From the NCBI RefSeq assembly GCF_000516985.1, contig NW_006917098.1:496001-560000 (forward strand): 64,000 bases of DNA. The letters are read 5' to 3'. Source of the stretch: Pestalotiopsis fici W106-1 (taxonomy: Eukaryota; Ascomycota; Sordariomycetes; Amphisphaeriales; Sporocadaceae). This document shows positions 33,313 through 44,279 of the stretch, piece after piece (the first letter of the stretch is position 1; the number at the start of each line of letters is the position of its first letter). The translations under genes were made by a program, and so were the position numbers. Under the pieces are notes generated by a model, which did no database searches, was not told the origin of the DNA, and was given only the letters and a program-made list of their open reading frames with translations.

Positions 33313-34114
33313 TTAATTTCCCCTAGGCCAGAATTGCACGGCCTTGTCTGCGAAGGCATATCCAATCACAAACTGCAAACCTCCCCGGGCAGCATGGTTG
33401 CTCAGCCATCTCCTATAGATGAAAGATTAGCCATCCAAGTATATCATAGTTGATCTAGAGGCTAGGTACTTACTGCCAGCTGCCGATCCCATTTGTATTC
33501 TGCAGCTCGATCTGATTCCAATCATTTGGTCCTGCTTCAAAGCCAACACGAAAGTCGTTGGCATTTTGGCGTGTCTCGTGCGCGATGATTGTGATAAAGT
33601 TCCCATTCCTGTCGAAAATGACTCTATCCAGACCGGGGCGGCCCTCAGTGTAGGTAGCATCGGGCAGGATTGGGTATTCGTAGAATATGGAAGTGTCTGC
33701 TTCTCCGGCATTCACACTGCTGACAAAAGTATTGTCATCGTAGTACCGATGGGGATATCCTCTGGCGCCCGATCTCCAGCCCGCCGTCATTTCTCCTGCC
33801 ACCCGCCGCCTATGTCCTTCGTCCACTGCGCGTTGTATGTCCTGGCGTGAATACCACCTAAAACGGTCCCAAGACTCGTTGCACACGACCATGCCATTTG
33901 GCAAGGGATTCGTTCGCTTGGAAAGACTCGTTACAGGGGTGGTGGCAAGGGCATCGTGCAAGTGATTTTTTGCATCAACGATCCAGTCTCTCACAACCGA
34001 GTGAGTATGACTAGATACAGTGGAGGTCTCGGGGGACCGCGATAGGAGGGTGTAATGTATCGGCAAAGCTGCTGCCAATGCCACCAAGGGCAACAATAAC
34101 TTGTTGAACTTCAT
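33313..34114 (-). CDS. secreted RNase T1/N1-fold ribonuclease
   Basis: Exon 1 34114-33474 and a probable exon 2 33409-33313 (64-nt intron), 245 aa. An N-terminal hydrophobic stretch (about residues 5-19) is a signal peptide. The catalytic signature of the T1/N1/U2 guanyl-preferring RNase family is present in order: GYPHRY (His122), FYEYPIL (Glu146), PGLDRVIF (Arg164) and AHE (His179). The protein is extended by ~90 residues ahead of the fold, ending near a KR pair (66-67) that could be a propeptide cut. In fungi this fold includes nutritional RNases and ribotoxin-type cytotoxins. The missing long basic loops argue for the RNase side, but this is inference. The exon-2 acceptor is ambiguous: TAG or GAG three bases later. 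GAG gives the better tail. Confidence 0.78.
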
Positions 34115-34899
34115 TCTTTCTGGACAAATTGAGATGGTTCTTTCTGGGCATGGGAACTCGTCCAAGACATAAAACACTGAAAATGGCGAGATATATGCAT
34201 CACTGTCGAGTAAAAGGTACGATAGTGCCGGCTGCACCGCACTCACCAGATCCAGTGTAGCCAGGGGTACCTAGGCATTACCAAGTCATCAATATACACA
34301 TGATCAGATTCCACAGTGAGTTATTGTTTCTATTTTAGGTAAGTTTTAAGATATCAGGAAGTACATTATGCGACACGTTTATTCTGAATATACTTGGCTG
34401 TTTCTCTCGTGGCCCGTTTATCAAACGACTTTAGTCCAAGTACAGATGCCCAAAGTTGATCTGCCGGCCCACTTCTGGCAACAACTAAGGGTAGCCTTGT
34501 GAGTATAGTATAGCATCACGCACTAACAAGATTTCCCTTTGCCCGAGTGAGTCGACTCGCCTTGCTTTTGGTAGTGCGGCTCCACATGACTACCTACCTA
34601 GGCTTGTGCCGGCGTTTTTCTTGAACCATCCATCTACGAGTGGAACAATCCTTAATAATTACAGAATTGCCCCGTGCTTCAGACTCAATTGATCTACGAG
34701 GGATAAATTTCTTCATTCTCGTCTTGGTTATCCTGGCTACCAACAACACCAATCCGTTTTTTACCGCAGTTCTCTTTTTGATCGGGCTGTGGCGCTTATA
34801 CTACCATCCACACAAACCACCACGGCGTGAGGCACCAGGCTCCTTCACGGCCCACTGTCGATTAAGTTCACTTACTACCAACGCGCAAACCAACACACA
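34115..34899. promoter_or_regulatory. divergent upstream region
   Basis: Between the ribonuclease start and the 280-aa hypothetical. It carries two TACCTAGG copies (34268-34277 and 34595-34604). An open stretch at 34640-35032 is in a different frame from the hypothetical gene and is not accepted. Confidence 0.45.
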
Positions 34900-35742
34900 A
34901 TGGCCGAAGTACAGCTTGGAGAGGGGGATCCAAGCCATGAACTCTACGCCGAATTACTGCCGGTGTACCAATGCGTCAACAATTTCCTTCGAGATACATC
35001 TTGCACAGCAGATGATACCGCAGCTACCCTGACCGATGCTAGTCAGTGGAGTCAAAAGACACTCGAGGTCTACTGCTGGGATCTCGGTTGGATTTGGGTT
35101 AGCAAAATTCTGGAGATTCCGGCCCTCCACCCATTGCTCAAGAGGCTTATTCAACTTTTGTACGCGATTCAGAAGCGTCCCGCTCCTCGTGGCGAGGATT
35201 CAGACTTTTGGTTCTGCCTCCCACGATTCTTTGGGCAATTGAATGAGTTGAACAGCTGGAGAGGCCTTTACGACTGTGTAGTGGATGATCCCAAGGACCT
35301 GTACACGGCCGGCGAATGGGCGAGCGTGAATAGCTTCCAGTCTCTGTGGTATAATGACCAGCCACTCCCGGTCGCTTGCGAGGACGTCGAAGGCTATTCG
35401 TTCTTCAGCCCGCATCCCCAACACGGATTGGGGATGCTGCGCACCGCTCTGGAAATCACCCCGAAACATGTTTCTCTGAACCAGGTCGTTCCCGCCGCTG
35501 CAGTGTGGATTGTCAACGCTGGCCGGAAGTTCCACGAGCGTTGTCGGCTGAACAAGGACCTGGGCGCGGACAGAATCAGCCGCAGGCCCTACCAGGTCCC
35601 CGACGAGTTTTACAAGGGTGAAGACACGTATAATCTAGACCGTTGGAAGTTCTGGAAGTCTCGATTCGGCGAGCTTCAGAATGATGAAACACTGGAGGAG
35701 AGCACAAGGCAATGGGCGGCCAGAGCCTATACAGCCATGTAA
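34900..35742 (+). CDS. hypothetical protein, possibly DUF3632-like
   Basis: 280 aa, single exon, no signal peptide or membrane segment. It is rich in Trp and aromatic residues (WSQKTLEVYCWDLGWIWV, FWFCLPRFFGQLNELNSW, LDRWKFWKSRF). That pattern recalls fungal helical DUF3632 proteins of unknown function, though I am not certain of the match. The codon pattern and uninterrupted frame support a real gene. The start ATG at 34900 is the first in frame. Confidence 0.6.
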   Translation: MAEVQLGEGDPSHELYAELLPVYQCVNNFLRDTSCTADDTAATLTDASQWSQKTLEVYCWDLGWIWVSKILEIPALHPLLKRLIQLLYAIQKRPAPRGEDSDFWFCLPRFFGQLNELNSWRGLYDCVVDDPKDLYTAGEWASVNSFQSLWYNDQPLPVACEDVEGYSFFSPHPQHGLGMLRTALEITPKHVSLNQVVPAAAVWIVNAGRKFHERCRLNKDLGADRISRRPYQVPDEFYKGEDTYNLDRWKFWKSRFGELQNDETLEESTRQWAARAYTAM

Positions 35743-36393
35743 CTAGAAGAATAAATGGAAATGTCTCTATGGTCAGCTGAAAGATACTTGTGGATATACG
35801 GTGGCTCTACTTCAGTAACCTACCCTTGCAGCGGCATTTTTTGTCAGTCCTGTTAAAGAAAGTAAATCTTAAGCTTAATGTTCTAGGGTCCTGCCGAATA
35901 CCCCACAATGGCGCGATTCCTGTAGTGTAGACCTCAGCCGTTCTCAAGCCATGATATCCGTGCATATATTCGGAATAGCCGTTAGGCAGTTTTGACTAAT
36001 CAAGGCGAAGATCAGACTAAATAAGGCCATTAGCGGATTTGACCCGTTGAAACTAGACTTTCTGGGCATACCTTGTCATCCAAGGTCATTCATCTCGACT
36101 GAAAAAGAAAATCGGCCCATCTACTATAAAAGTCTGATAGGGCTGACAATCTCCACAGGGCCTCCTGTTATGAAAGACGGTGAGATTCTTTCCCAGGCAA
36201 CATTCGGGAACTAGTCCCGGTGCAATAGAAACTCCTATTAACGGCATCGTTGTTTTCATGTATCTGGTCTTTTTGTACAATTGGACCTTCGTATACTCTT
36301 CTCTCAAGTCCTACGAGCTTTCTTGGTTCCGACTCAGTGTGCAAATCTTCATTCATTTTACCTGACCCATTTCACATCTATTGCCTTGTCAAC
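35743..36393. other. intergenic
   Basis: 650 bp with the 3' flank of the hypothetical and the 5' flank of a secreted protein gene. No feature recognised. Confidence 0.5.
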
Positions 36394-37180
36394 ATGCGCA
36401 GCTCAGTTGGCTTCGTCGTAGGACTGCTTGCCGCGGTCCTCCAACCGGTGACGGCGAGCTATGGGAACGCCTCCAGCCCATATACCACAAACACAACCTC
36501 TTCAAGCCAAAACGCGACGACTTTTGCCAACGGGACGGCGCCCGTATCCTTTGCCATTGCCCAAGACTGCCAGATTGCCGCGGATTCCATGCCCTTTGCC
36601 AACGTGAACTGCTACTACAAGTGGGACAACACCAACAGCAACAACCACCTCAACTATGTGGTCCAGATCAGCGGCACCGGTCAGCGGCAGGCGGGGTGGT
36701 GCGACGGCATCGCGGCAAACATTCACGGTCGCTGCGGCTTGTCGGGCAGTGAAGTCCCGGTCAAGAACTGCGGTACCGACAACGACCACACCAAGGCCTA
36801 CGGATACAACTATGACAGTAAGTACCAAAAAGCCCTTTATTACACTTTTTCTTTTTCCCCATTTCCATGTATTTAAGACAACCCACAGCTAGGCCTGGGA
36901 AACAATTGCACAATCTGTGATATGTGGACCGCTTGCCTGAAATTCCTACTCGATCGGGGAAAGACGCTGACATATTTGTTCACTTTTAGCGGGTGAAGAC
37001 ATTGACATGTACGGGATTGACATGAATTTCTGGATGATGTCGTGGGCCGCGGGTGAGGACAATCGTGCTTGTGTGGCATACGCGATCCGTGACGCGACGT
37101 GTAATACTGTCAACTTGGGCGACTTTGCATGCTACAATTCCGAGGACAACTCTGACTCCAACGAGGATTATGAATCTTAG
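36394..37180 (+). CDS. small secreted cysteine-containing protein
   Basis: Exons 36394-36817 and 36990-37180 join in phase 1 to give 204 aa (junction NYDTGEDIDMYG). A signal peptide is evident: MRSSVGFVVGLLAAVLQPVTA. A Thr/Ser/Asn-rich spacer with several N-glycosylation sequons follows (NAS, NTT, NAT, NGT). After it comes a compact region with about eight Cys (DCQIA, VNCYYKW, WCDG, RCGL, KNCG, RACVAY, ATCNT, FACYN), likely disulphide-bonded. The 172-nt intron is long for this window. A 24-nt internal exon after the CTAG at 36883-36892 would also keep phase, so the middle is uncertain. It could be a cell-wall or effector-like protein; no family recognised. Confidence 0.7.
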
Positions 37181-38191
37181 CTGCAACCGAGAGAAGACGT
37201 GAAGACTTACCGGTGGTCCATTCAGATCGTTATATAGCAATTTAAAAAGCCATACGCAATTATTACAGCTTCAGTACATGTGCAGTTGAGAAATGATCTG
37301 GGGTCAGCATTGATCAAGTTGAGTTACCACGTAAACACGGAAGAGAATTTCACAATCATCCAATCGGTGCAATTCTCCTGACATTCCAGCGCCTGTAGAG
37401 AAATTGTGGTGAACACAAGTAAATTATGCTTGGCCCCTTTTTATCGAGATAGTAACCTGTCTGGAGGATAAATTATATCTCTAATGGAAAAGCTAAACGA
37501 ATGACAATACCTTTCTGTCGCTGTCATCTTCTATGCTTCTTCATTCCCTATCAAAGCATTCTAGAGCAGACAGAGTAGCTCCATACCCAATCTGAACAGA
37601 CATCAAATACACTTGCAAGATTTATCTTGAAGAATTGGATTATGGATGCCAATATCATTTCATGGTGTGAGCTGAACTCGAGTTCTAGAGTGATTACGGA
37701 TTTCGCTCATGGTTGAATTCGGAAACACGGTGCTAGAAAGTAGGGGGGAGGAGCATCACGTGATCTTGAAAGCGCCCGGCGCATCAAATGGACTGATGCT
37801 GGTCGGGGGCCACATGCAGTTTCTGGGCCCCACTAAAGTACCTACGTAGCTTGCCGTAGCTGCCAACTTGAACCTGCGCGGTTCTCGACCAGATTGGATT
37901 GACTGACCCTTTTGCGCAGGCGCCGCCCGGACACGCCTCGAACCACTTGTGCAGGTCAAGTGCCAAATCCACCTGCAAGTTTGTCCAAATTATGCACCTT
38001 TACTGAGGACTTTGGTTTCTGCTTGATTGCTTGATGACTGCTCAGCTCCATGAAAGCACTCTTAGGCTTCAGCTTCAAAAATGACTTGAGCGGCTGCGGC
38101 CAATCAACAATTCTGCAAATCTGCAAACAATAATACATCATCGCACGACGCTTCATGCTCAGATACTTGGGACTGAAAGATCCTTGTCAAA
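37181..38191. other. 1-kb intergenic region
   Basis: No supported gene. Short frames at 37756-37978 and 37956-38156 (-) overlap one another and lack domains. Confidence 0.45.
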
Positions 38192-40005
38192 ATGGGCAGG
38201 CTAGGACCCTTGACCTCCATGGCATTGGTAAATATTGTCCATCTCCTATCTTCTCTGTCCAAAACACCACGATTGACCTGATCCCCCAAAAGGGCCGTTC
38301 GCCCTACGACGACGTCGTGGAAGGTACCGGCGAGGATGATCCTCACGAGCCCCCACGCCAGTACGACGAAAAGGGCCGCATCATCAACCCAGAGACGAAG
38401 CAAAGGATCAAGGATGTCATTCGCGCCCACAATGAGGTGATGGAGGTCATTGGCGTGGCCGAGCCCGACTCCACGGCCGAGACCGAAGAAATGATCATGG
38501 CTCGTGAACACCAGATATATGAGACGGAAACCGGCCACACTCTGCTCAACCTTGGTAGGACCCTTGGTATTTTCGGTATCTGGGGTGTCCACGGCGTGCG
38601 CCAAAGAATCATGGTATGCCTCGACTTGGGAAAATATTCTTCACCAATTCACCACAAGACTTGCTGACTCCATAACCCCCTTCCCCCAGCTGTACAAACC
38701 ATATTCAAATGTACAATTTCTGCAGCTTATGCAGTATGAGCGCGAACAGCACACGCTCAGTCGGTTACTACTGACTGGTTTGCCTCCTTTCATTGTAATG
38801 CAGGGATTACACTATTCGCGGTTGTCCATAGATTGGGTAATTGAAAGACGCTGGTACGTTCTCATGGTGTTATCATTACTGAAGATCTTGGCTCTAACCA
38901 GAACCAAAGGTTGAGATTTGGGTTGTCATGGTGCCAGTTCCATCTGCACCTTTTCTTGACCATGCAGAGATTAGGTCTCATCTCGAGCTCGAGCTGGTTC
39001 CCCGGATTGAAATTTTTCATCCCCTTTACGGACGCTTCACCCATACCAGCTCCGCCAGCCATTGGCATAATTGGTCCAGCAGCCGTTGGAACTTGGGTCA
39101 ACCGTTTGGTGGTGAACGTAGCCCCCTATGCTGCCTTTTATCTTTGTGGCAGAGTCTGGAACTGGATCCATATCGGCATCTGGCCGCATATTCACGCACG
39201 ACTACCCAGACCGGCTAGGAACGAACACTTGATACCTCGTACGTCGATTGAGCCGAGGACACCCTTACCCGAAGACGGATGGCAGACTGCAGGCGAATCG
39301 CCGACCCTTGGCGCTGCCGATAGGGAAATCCGCCACGGTCGGAGTCCTGAGCAGGACGTACCCACTTTGCAAGCCCTGGAAGGACAAGCCTCCGCTGCCG
39401 ATAATGGCATTGCTCTAGGTGCGGTCAGGAGGCAGAGCACCTTTTCGAGCCGAGGCGGCGAGCAAGATTACGGCACGGACGAGGAGGATGCTGAAATGGT
39501 GAATCCAACTTTGATCAGCTTTGACGTCGACACAAGCGAGTCTAATGAACAGCCTGCCGGCGTATGGTCGGCGGAACTACGCCCGAGCTTTGGAGGGGAA
39601 GGTGGACAGCAGCCTGCTCACCAACCTGTTTACACGGTCAATCCCCTTACGAGCCTTCCAGCCATCCTGGCGACCGACATTGTGACAAACTTTATCACGT
39701 ATACCATCTGTACTCCCTTTGATACAATGGCTATACGATGGGCAGCACGATCATTTGCTGAGCGACGTGGCCTTGTTCTTGATGCAATGTACCAAGTCAG
39801 CCTGCTGGATGGACTTTGTTGGCGGACTGTAGGCAACATCCTCGGACTCGAGATTGTCAGACTTATGATTTCCGGTGAGATCTGGGCTACCTTTAGTATC
39901 ATATCCCAGTGGCTTCACGTGACGGAAGATGAGTGGAAAGAGTTCCATCAGGAGGAAGAAGAAAGAGAGGCTAGTTTCCGCATTCCCACCCCTGACGCGT
40001 TCTAG
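38192..40005 (+). CDS. conserved multi-pass membrane protein of unknown function
   Basis: Four exons 38192-38227, 38293-38613, 38690-38853 and 38910-40005 give 538 aa, all phases consistent. The start MGRLGPLTSMAL is followed by a soluble charged part (residues ~13-100). Hydrophobic segments follow (for example GLISSSSWFPGLKFFIPF, APYAAFYLCGRVWNWIHIGIW). A long acidic/Ser linker separates these from another pair of helices (LPAILATDIVTNFITYTICT, GLEIVRLMISGEIWATFSII). The layout suggests an organellar membrane protein, but I do not recognise the family. An alternative start at 38155 without the first intron would give a different N-terminus; the spliced version is cleaner. Confidence 0.75.
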
Positions 40006-40380
40006 AAGCTCGCCCGGGGATTTTACTTGGTCGGTCCATTAGGCTTTGACGGATTGACACCATGATGGGGTCAAGGAATATCGAGTGCTGTATGAACCTG
40101 CCTGTTCTCGCATCACTCTGCAACATGACCAACAGCGCATTGCCCTTGAAACGGGGAATAACTTTGCAAGTGTTTTCTATAGCCGCCATTGAAATGAAAA
40201 ATAAGGTCAATTGAAATGGTATCCGCTAATTAAACGTATGCCTAGATGGATCAGGGAATCTGTCTCTCATGATTTTGCCTTTTTCAGAAGAAGAAAAGGC
40301 CGTTCTATATCTCTCTAATAAATGTTGCATGAGCAACACCTCGGCCCCATACTCGGGGGATCAAATGAACGCGATTTATA
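40006..40380. other. convergent intergenic gap
   Basis: 375 bp between two convergent stops. No feature recognised. Confidence 0.5.
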
Positions 40381-42810
40381 TTACTCTCCTCCACTCCTAC
40401 CCGGTTGAGTTCTTCGACTCACAGTGCTTGTGTTGGTGGGGACCCGGGCCATTTCCACATCATTACTCTTCTCTCTACTGGTCTCTGGGCCAGCGCGCCC
40501 ACGCTCCGCCCTGTCCTCGGCGCTCTTGCGACTGCCGAAAACAGCCTCGCCGGCTCGAGCCCGTCCCGTCCCGTCCGACGACGACGACGTGACGCCCTCG
40601 TCCTGCGGCTGCTGATGCTCAGAGTGTCCGTACGAGCCGCCGACACTCTCGAGGGTAAACGGACTGGCCGTGGGCCCGTCGAGCAAACCGAGCTCCTCGG
40701 GGGTAAAGAGCCGAGGCAGCAGGAGGGCGCGGACGGGGATCAAGGCCAGGATAAAGACGGGAAAGCCAATGGCGGCCACGGTCTGGGTTATGGCAAAGGT
40801 GGCGCCAAAGCCGACGAGCTCGAGGGCGACGAACCACCAGACGGCGGCGCGGCGGCGGATGCGGCGGAGCGGGTGCGAGGGCGGGGTGAGGGCCTTGTCA
40901 CGGCACAGGAACAGGATCTTGGCCGTGATGCCGTTGCCCTCGAGGGCCTGGTAGCCCATGATGAAGAAGAGGCCCGCGAGCACGGCCTGCGGGATCAGGT
41001 GCAGCACCACGAGCAGGGGCCCGCTCATGGTGCCCAGCGTCAGCAGGCCCTGGGCGAGGTTCGAGACGCGCTGCTCCACCACGTGCGTCGGCTTGTACGA
41101 GTAGTGGCCCTTTTCCTCGCCCGCCTCGTCCGTGTCGGTCACGGCGACGGTGACGCAGAGCGACTCCGTGTGAAAGGGCGCTTGCGGGATCAGGCCGTTG
41201 GGAAAGGGGAGGCCCAGTAACCCGGCCACGCCCGTGGTGAGACCGAGGAGGAAGAGGTCCCAGTGGAAGCCGGCGGGTTTACGGAGGGGAAACTCGGTTC
41301 CCTGCGCAATCAGGGATGAAACTGTAAAGATATTAGATGCGAGACTCTTCAAAGGCCTGTGCCAACGAGTGCAACTTACCATTGTGATCAAACCAAAAGA
41401 GAATGGTGAGCAAGATGGCAAATGGGATAGCCAAAAAGACATCGCTCACGGGTATGTCCCAGAAATGGATAAACCAGCCACGGTCAGCGGTGGGAAAGAA
41501 GCTCTTGCTGGTAGGCAGCTTCTCAAGCTCAATCTCATTCATGCGGCCAAAATGGACAAAACCAGTAAAGAAGATGACGGTGAGCGGGGTGCCATAGTCC
41601 TTGAGAAAGACGCGAACGGGATGCCAGAACAGGGGGCTGGCGCCGCCGAGCTCGCCGCAGGCATAGGCGATCATGAAGACTAGCAGGGCGACGGCGACGG
41701 ACAGGTAAAAGGGGCTGTCGTTGCCAAACCGCTCCAGCACCTGGATGCCCTTTTGCAGGTAGATGCAGGCGACGTAGAAGCCGAAAATGTCGCAGGGAAA
41801 CCGCGTCACGTACTTGAGCCAGTTGCACGAGTTGGTGATGGCCAGGATCCAGTGGAAGATGAGGGACCAGATGCCGATCCAGCACATGAAGGCGAGGTAG
41901 TTTGTACCTGTGGGGTTCATAATGTCGTAGACGGTACTGCAAACTGTGATTAGTATTCTGTCTTCATGTATAGTTGGATGGGAGTAATGAAATCCTCTTA
42001 CTAGTTGAATACTGTAATGGGACCGGTAACACCCACAATGACGAGCGGTTGACAGGCCAGAAGGGAAAAGACGACAGCACCTAGCACGGAAGCAAGAAGA
42101 ACCTCGTTGACACCATACTGCATATCTGTCTTGGTAAACATGTCCAATGAAAAGGCCAATGCCGGCATGATACTATAGCAAGACTGATGTTAGCGGTCCG
42201 TATCGAAACGCAGTGTGCTAGATAGACTGTCCCCCCGCGTTCAATAACGAGGCAGAATAACCGTTCTTGGAAAGGCGCATCAATTGCTGCAGACCACTTT
42301 GGCGGGAATTGATCTTTCCCGCAAGTCTGCAGCCGTGCATAATGAGTTTGCGTATGCCTGTTTCTGTAACGCAACGAACAGACCGGGACAGACAACTTAC
42401 TTGGCAAAATACATATACACGGTGGCCGGCACAACACGATAATCCCAAGCATCAGCAAAATCGCTCCAGTAGTACGGGGCGCGCCGGCGTATATCATTGA
42501 TCATGCCGCGGAAAAGGTGAATCTTCCACCACTTGTCAGGTTTGACATTATCCTCGTCTTCGTCTTCTTCGTCTTCTTCATCATCGCCGCCATCATTGTT
42601 TTGCTCATGTGCGCCGCCGCCGCCGGCTGTTGATGGTGAGCCACGAAGCCGGTGGGTGTGGACAAGATTCTCGAGCGGCGATTTTCTGCTGCTGTTGCTG
42701 TTGCTGCCCGCCGTTGCGGAGGCGGCGGTGCCCGTAGTAGCTGACGGTGCGCCGCCTCCCGGGTCAAGTGCCGTGGGCAGCTTCAATGAGTTTGTATCTG
42801 TGTTTGCCAT
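40381..42810 (-). CDS. bor1: Bor1-type borate / anion transporter (SLC4-like)
   Basis: Exons 42810-42401, 42172-42002, 41936-41380 and 41321-40381 give 692 aa; introns 228, 65 and 58 nt, phases close. It is a plasma-membrane or vacuolar exporter of borate, in the bicarbonate-transporter fold. The SLC4/Bor signature is plain: FRGMINDIRRRAPYYWSDF, then IMPALAFSLDM, LLACQPLVIVGVTGP and GLPFPNGLIPQAPFHTESL. The N-terminal ~95 residues are low-complexity with a Gly-rich part and an acidic Asp/Glu tract. The last ~110 are Ser/Arg-rich and probably regulatory. The first intron is unusually long for this window. Start at 42810. Confidence 0.92.
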
Positions 42811-43208
42811 TGAATTGTTCTTAAAAAAAAAACTTCAAGAAAACAATGCTGCAAAACGACGCCCCCCGCGACGCTGGCGATTAGTTGGGGTCAATTCCTC
42901 TTCCCCCTGGCAGAAGAGCGGATTGTGACTGAAAAGGATGTCCCTTGGTTTGGCGGCGTTGATATCTATGTCTTGACTCTTGACCGCTCCGGGGCTGGAG
43001 TCCGGATATAAGCGCGAAATGATTAGGCGGGATGATGATAATAATGACGGGAGGGCAAGTCTCTTCTCATTAAACAAGGAAAAGCAGCTCTTGACAAGTT
43101 GGAAATATTTCTTCTTTTACTGCCGTGAGTAGTATTTGCTTTTTCAACAAGTACCAGAATTAATTCATGAGAATAAAAACAAACAAATGCGCCGTGGAAG
43201 GCGAAAAA

Positions 43209-43226
43209 GAGAGAGAGAGAGAGAGA
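43209..43226. repeat. (GA)9 microsatellite
   Basis: An uninterrupted GA dinucleotide run in the bor1 upstream region. Confidence 0.85.
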
Positions 43227-43771
43227 CTCGACGAAGACTCGAGTAATGTGGTGACGAAGAGACAGTCAATAATCGTACCTGGTGTACCTTACGGGCCTGG
43301 CCTAGAGAATGTTAAATAGAACGGCTTGGCCCTGTCAAAAAAGAACTCCATCGCGATTAACCATAGACAACCCCCAATGTGCCGTCGTATGCCCAGCTTT
43401 TTAGCGTCTCCATTTTTATTTTTTTCTCCCTCTCTTTTCTTACTTACATATTGCTGGGGTCTTTCTTTCGAGTGGCTCTAGGTTCAATATCATGCCGACT
43501 CGGGGGTTCGCATATTGTGGAGAGAAGGAGACATGAGACCGTGGCCACTGTCTCGTGCGGTGCAGATACTGGTGAATATCTTGGTCAAATAAATATATAC
43601 GAGATATGATTTATACTGTCTTGGCAAGTTTATTCTGCCCCTTACACGAACACATCAGCGCTGCAAGTGAGTTGTTCAAATGTTTCCATGGACTGATGAC
43701 TGCTTCCTAGTGAAATCAAAGACCCTCAACCTTAGCTTATCCCCACCTCAACCTGCCTGCAGTGTGGGGCG

Positions 43772-43799
43772 AATTTATGCTGCCCGGGCAGCATAAATT
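43772..43799. repeat. perfect 28-bp palindrome
   Basis: AATTTATGCTGCCC is followed immediately by its exact reverse complement, with no spacer. As RNA it could fold into a tight hairpin; as DNA it could be a dimer binding site or an inverted-element junction. It lies 480 bp past the m-AAA protease stop. Confidence 0.9.
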
Positions 43800-44279
43800 T
43801 TATGGGTGTTCTATAATCTCCATGAAAGATGTGCGGCAAATAAATCAGGAAACTTGTGGTGCTCCAACATAGTATACCACCAACTTCTGGCCCCATGTCT
43901 GGCTCTCCGGCTGTCGCTAAGGTTCTGGCATTTCTTTGTGTCGCCGCATGAATTTGTACGGAGTATTACTCTGAAGTAGCCGACATGCCCTACAAGATGC
44001 TCGTGTGTGATCAAGTATAGACCAGACTCCATTTTCCTATAATGAAATGTCTAATCTATGGAATAGTTTTGTGTAGTTTTTTTTACAATGGTACCTTGAC
44101 CACATTCCAATGCCACAATGCCAAAAAATACTTTACATGAGATGAGTTGGGAGCCTTTGTTGTTCGAGGACTAGACAGTTGATCCGCCCTCTCTCGTAGA
44201 AACGTTGTGTTGTGAGTCCCAGCCGTCAACGCCTTTACCCGCGCTCCAGCCAAGCGAATGCGCCTCCTACAATTACCGA

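Larger units (their letters stand above)
42811..44279. other. 1.5-kb intergenic region
   Basis: Upstream of bor1 and downstream of the m-AAA gene. It contains a GA microsatellite and a perfect 28-bp palindrome, both listed separately. No gene is supported. Confidence 0.5.
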
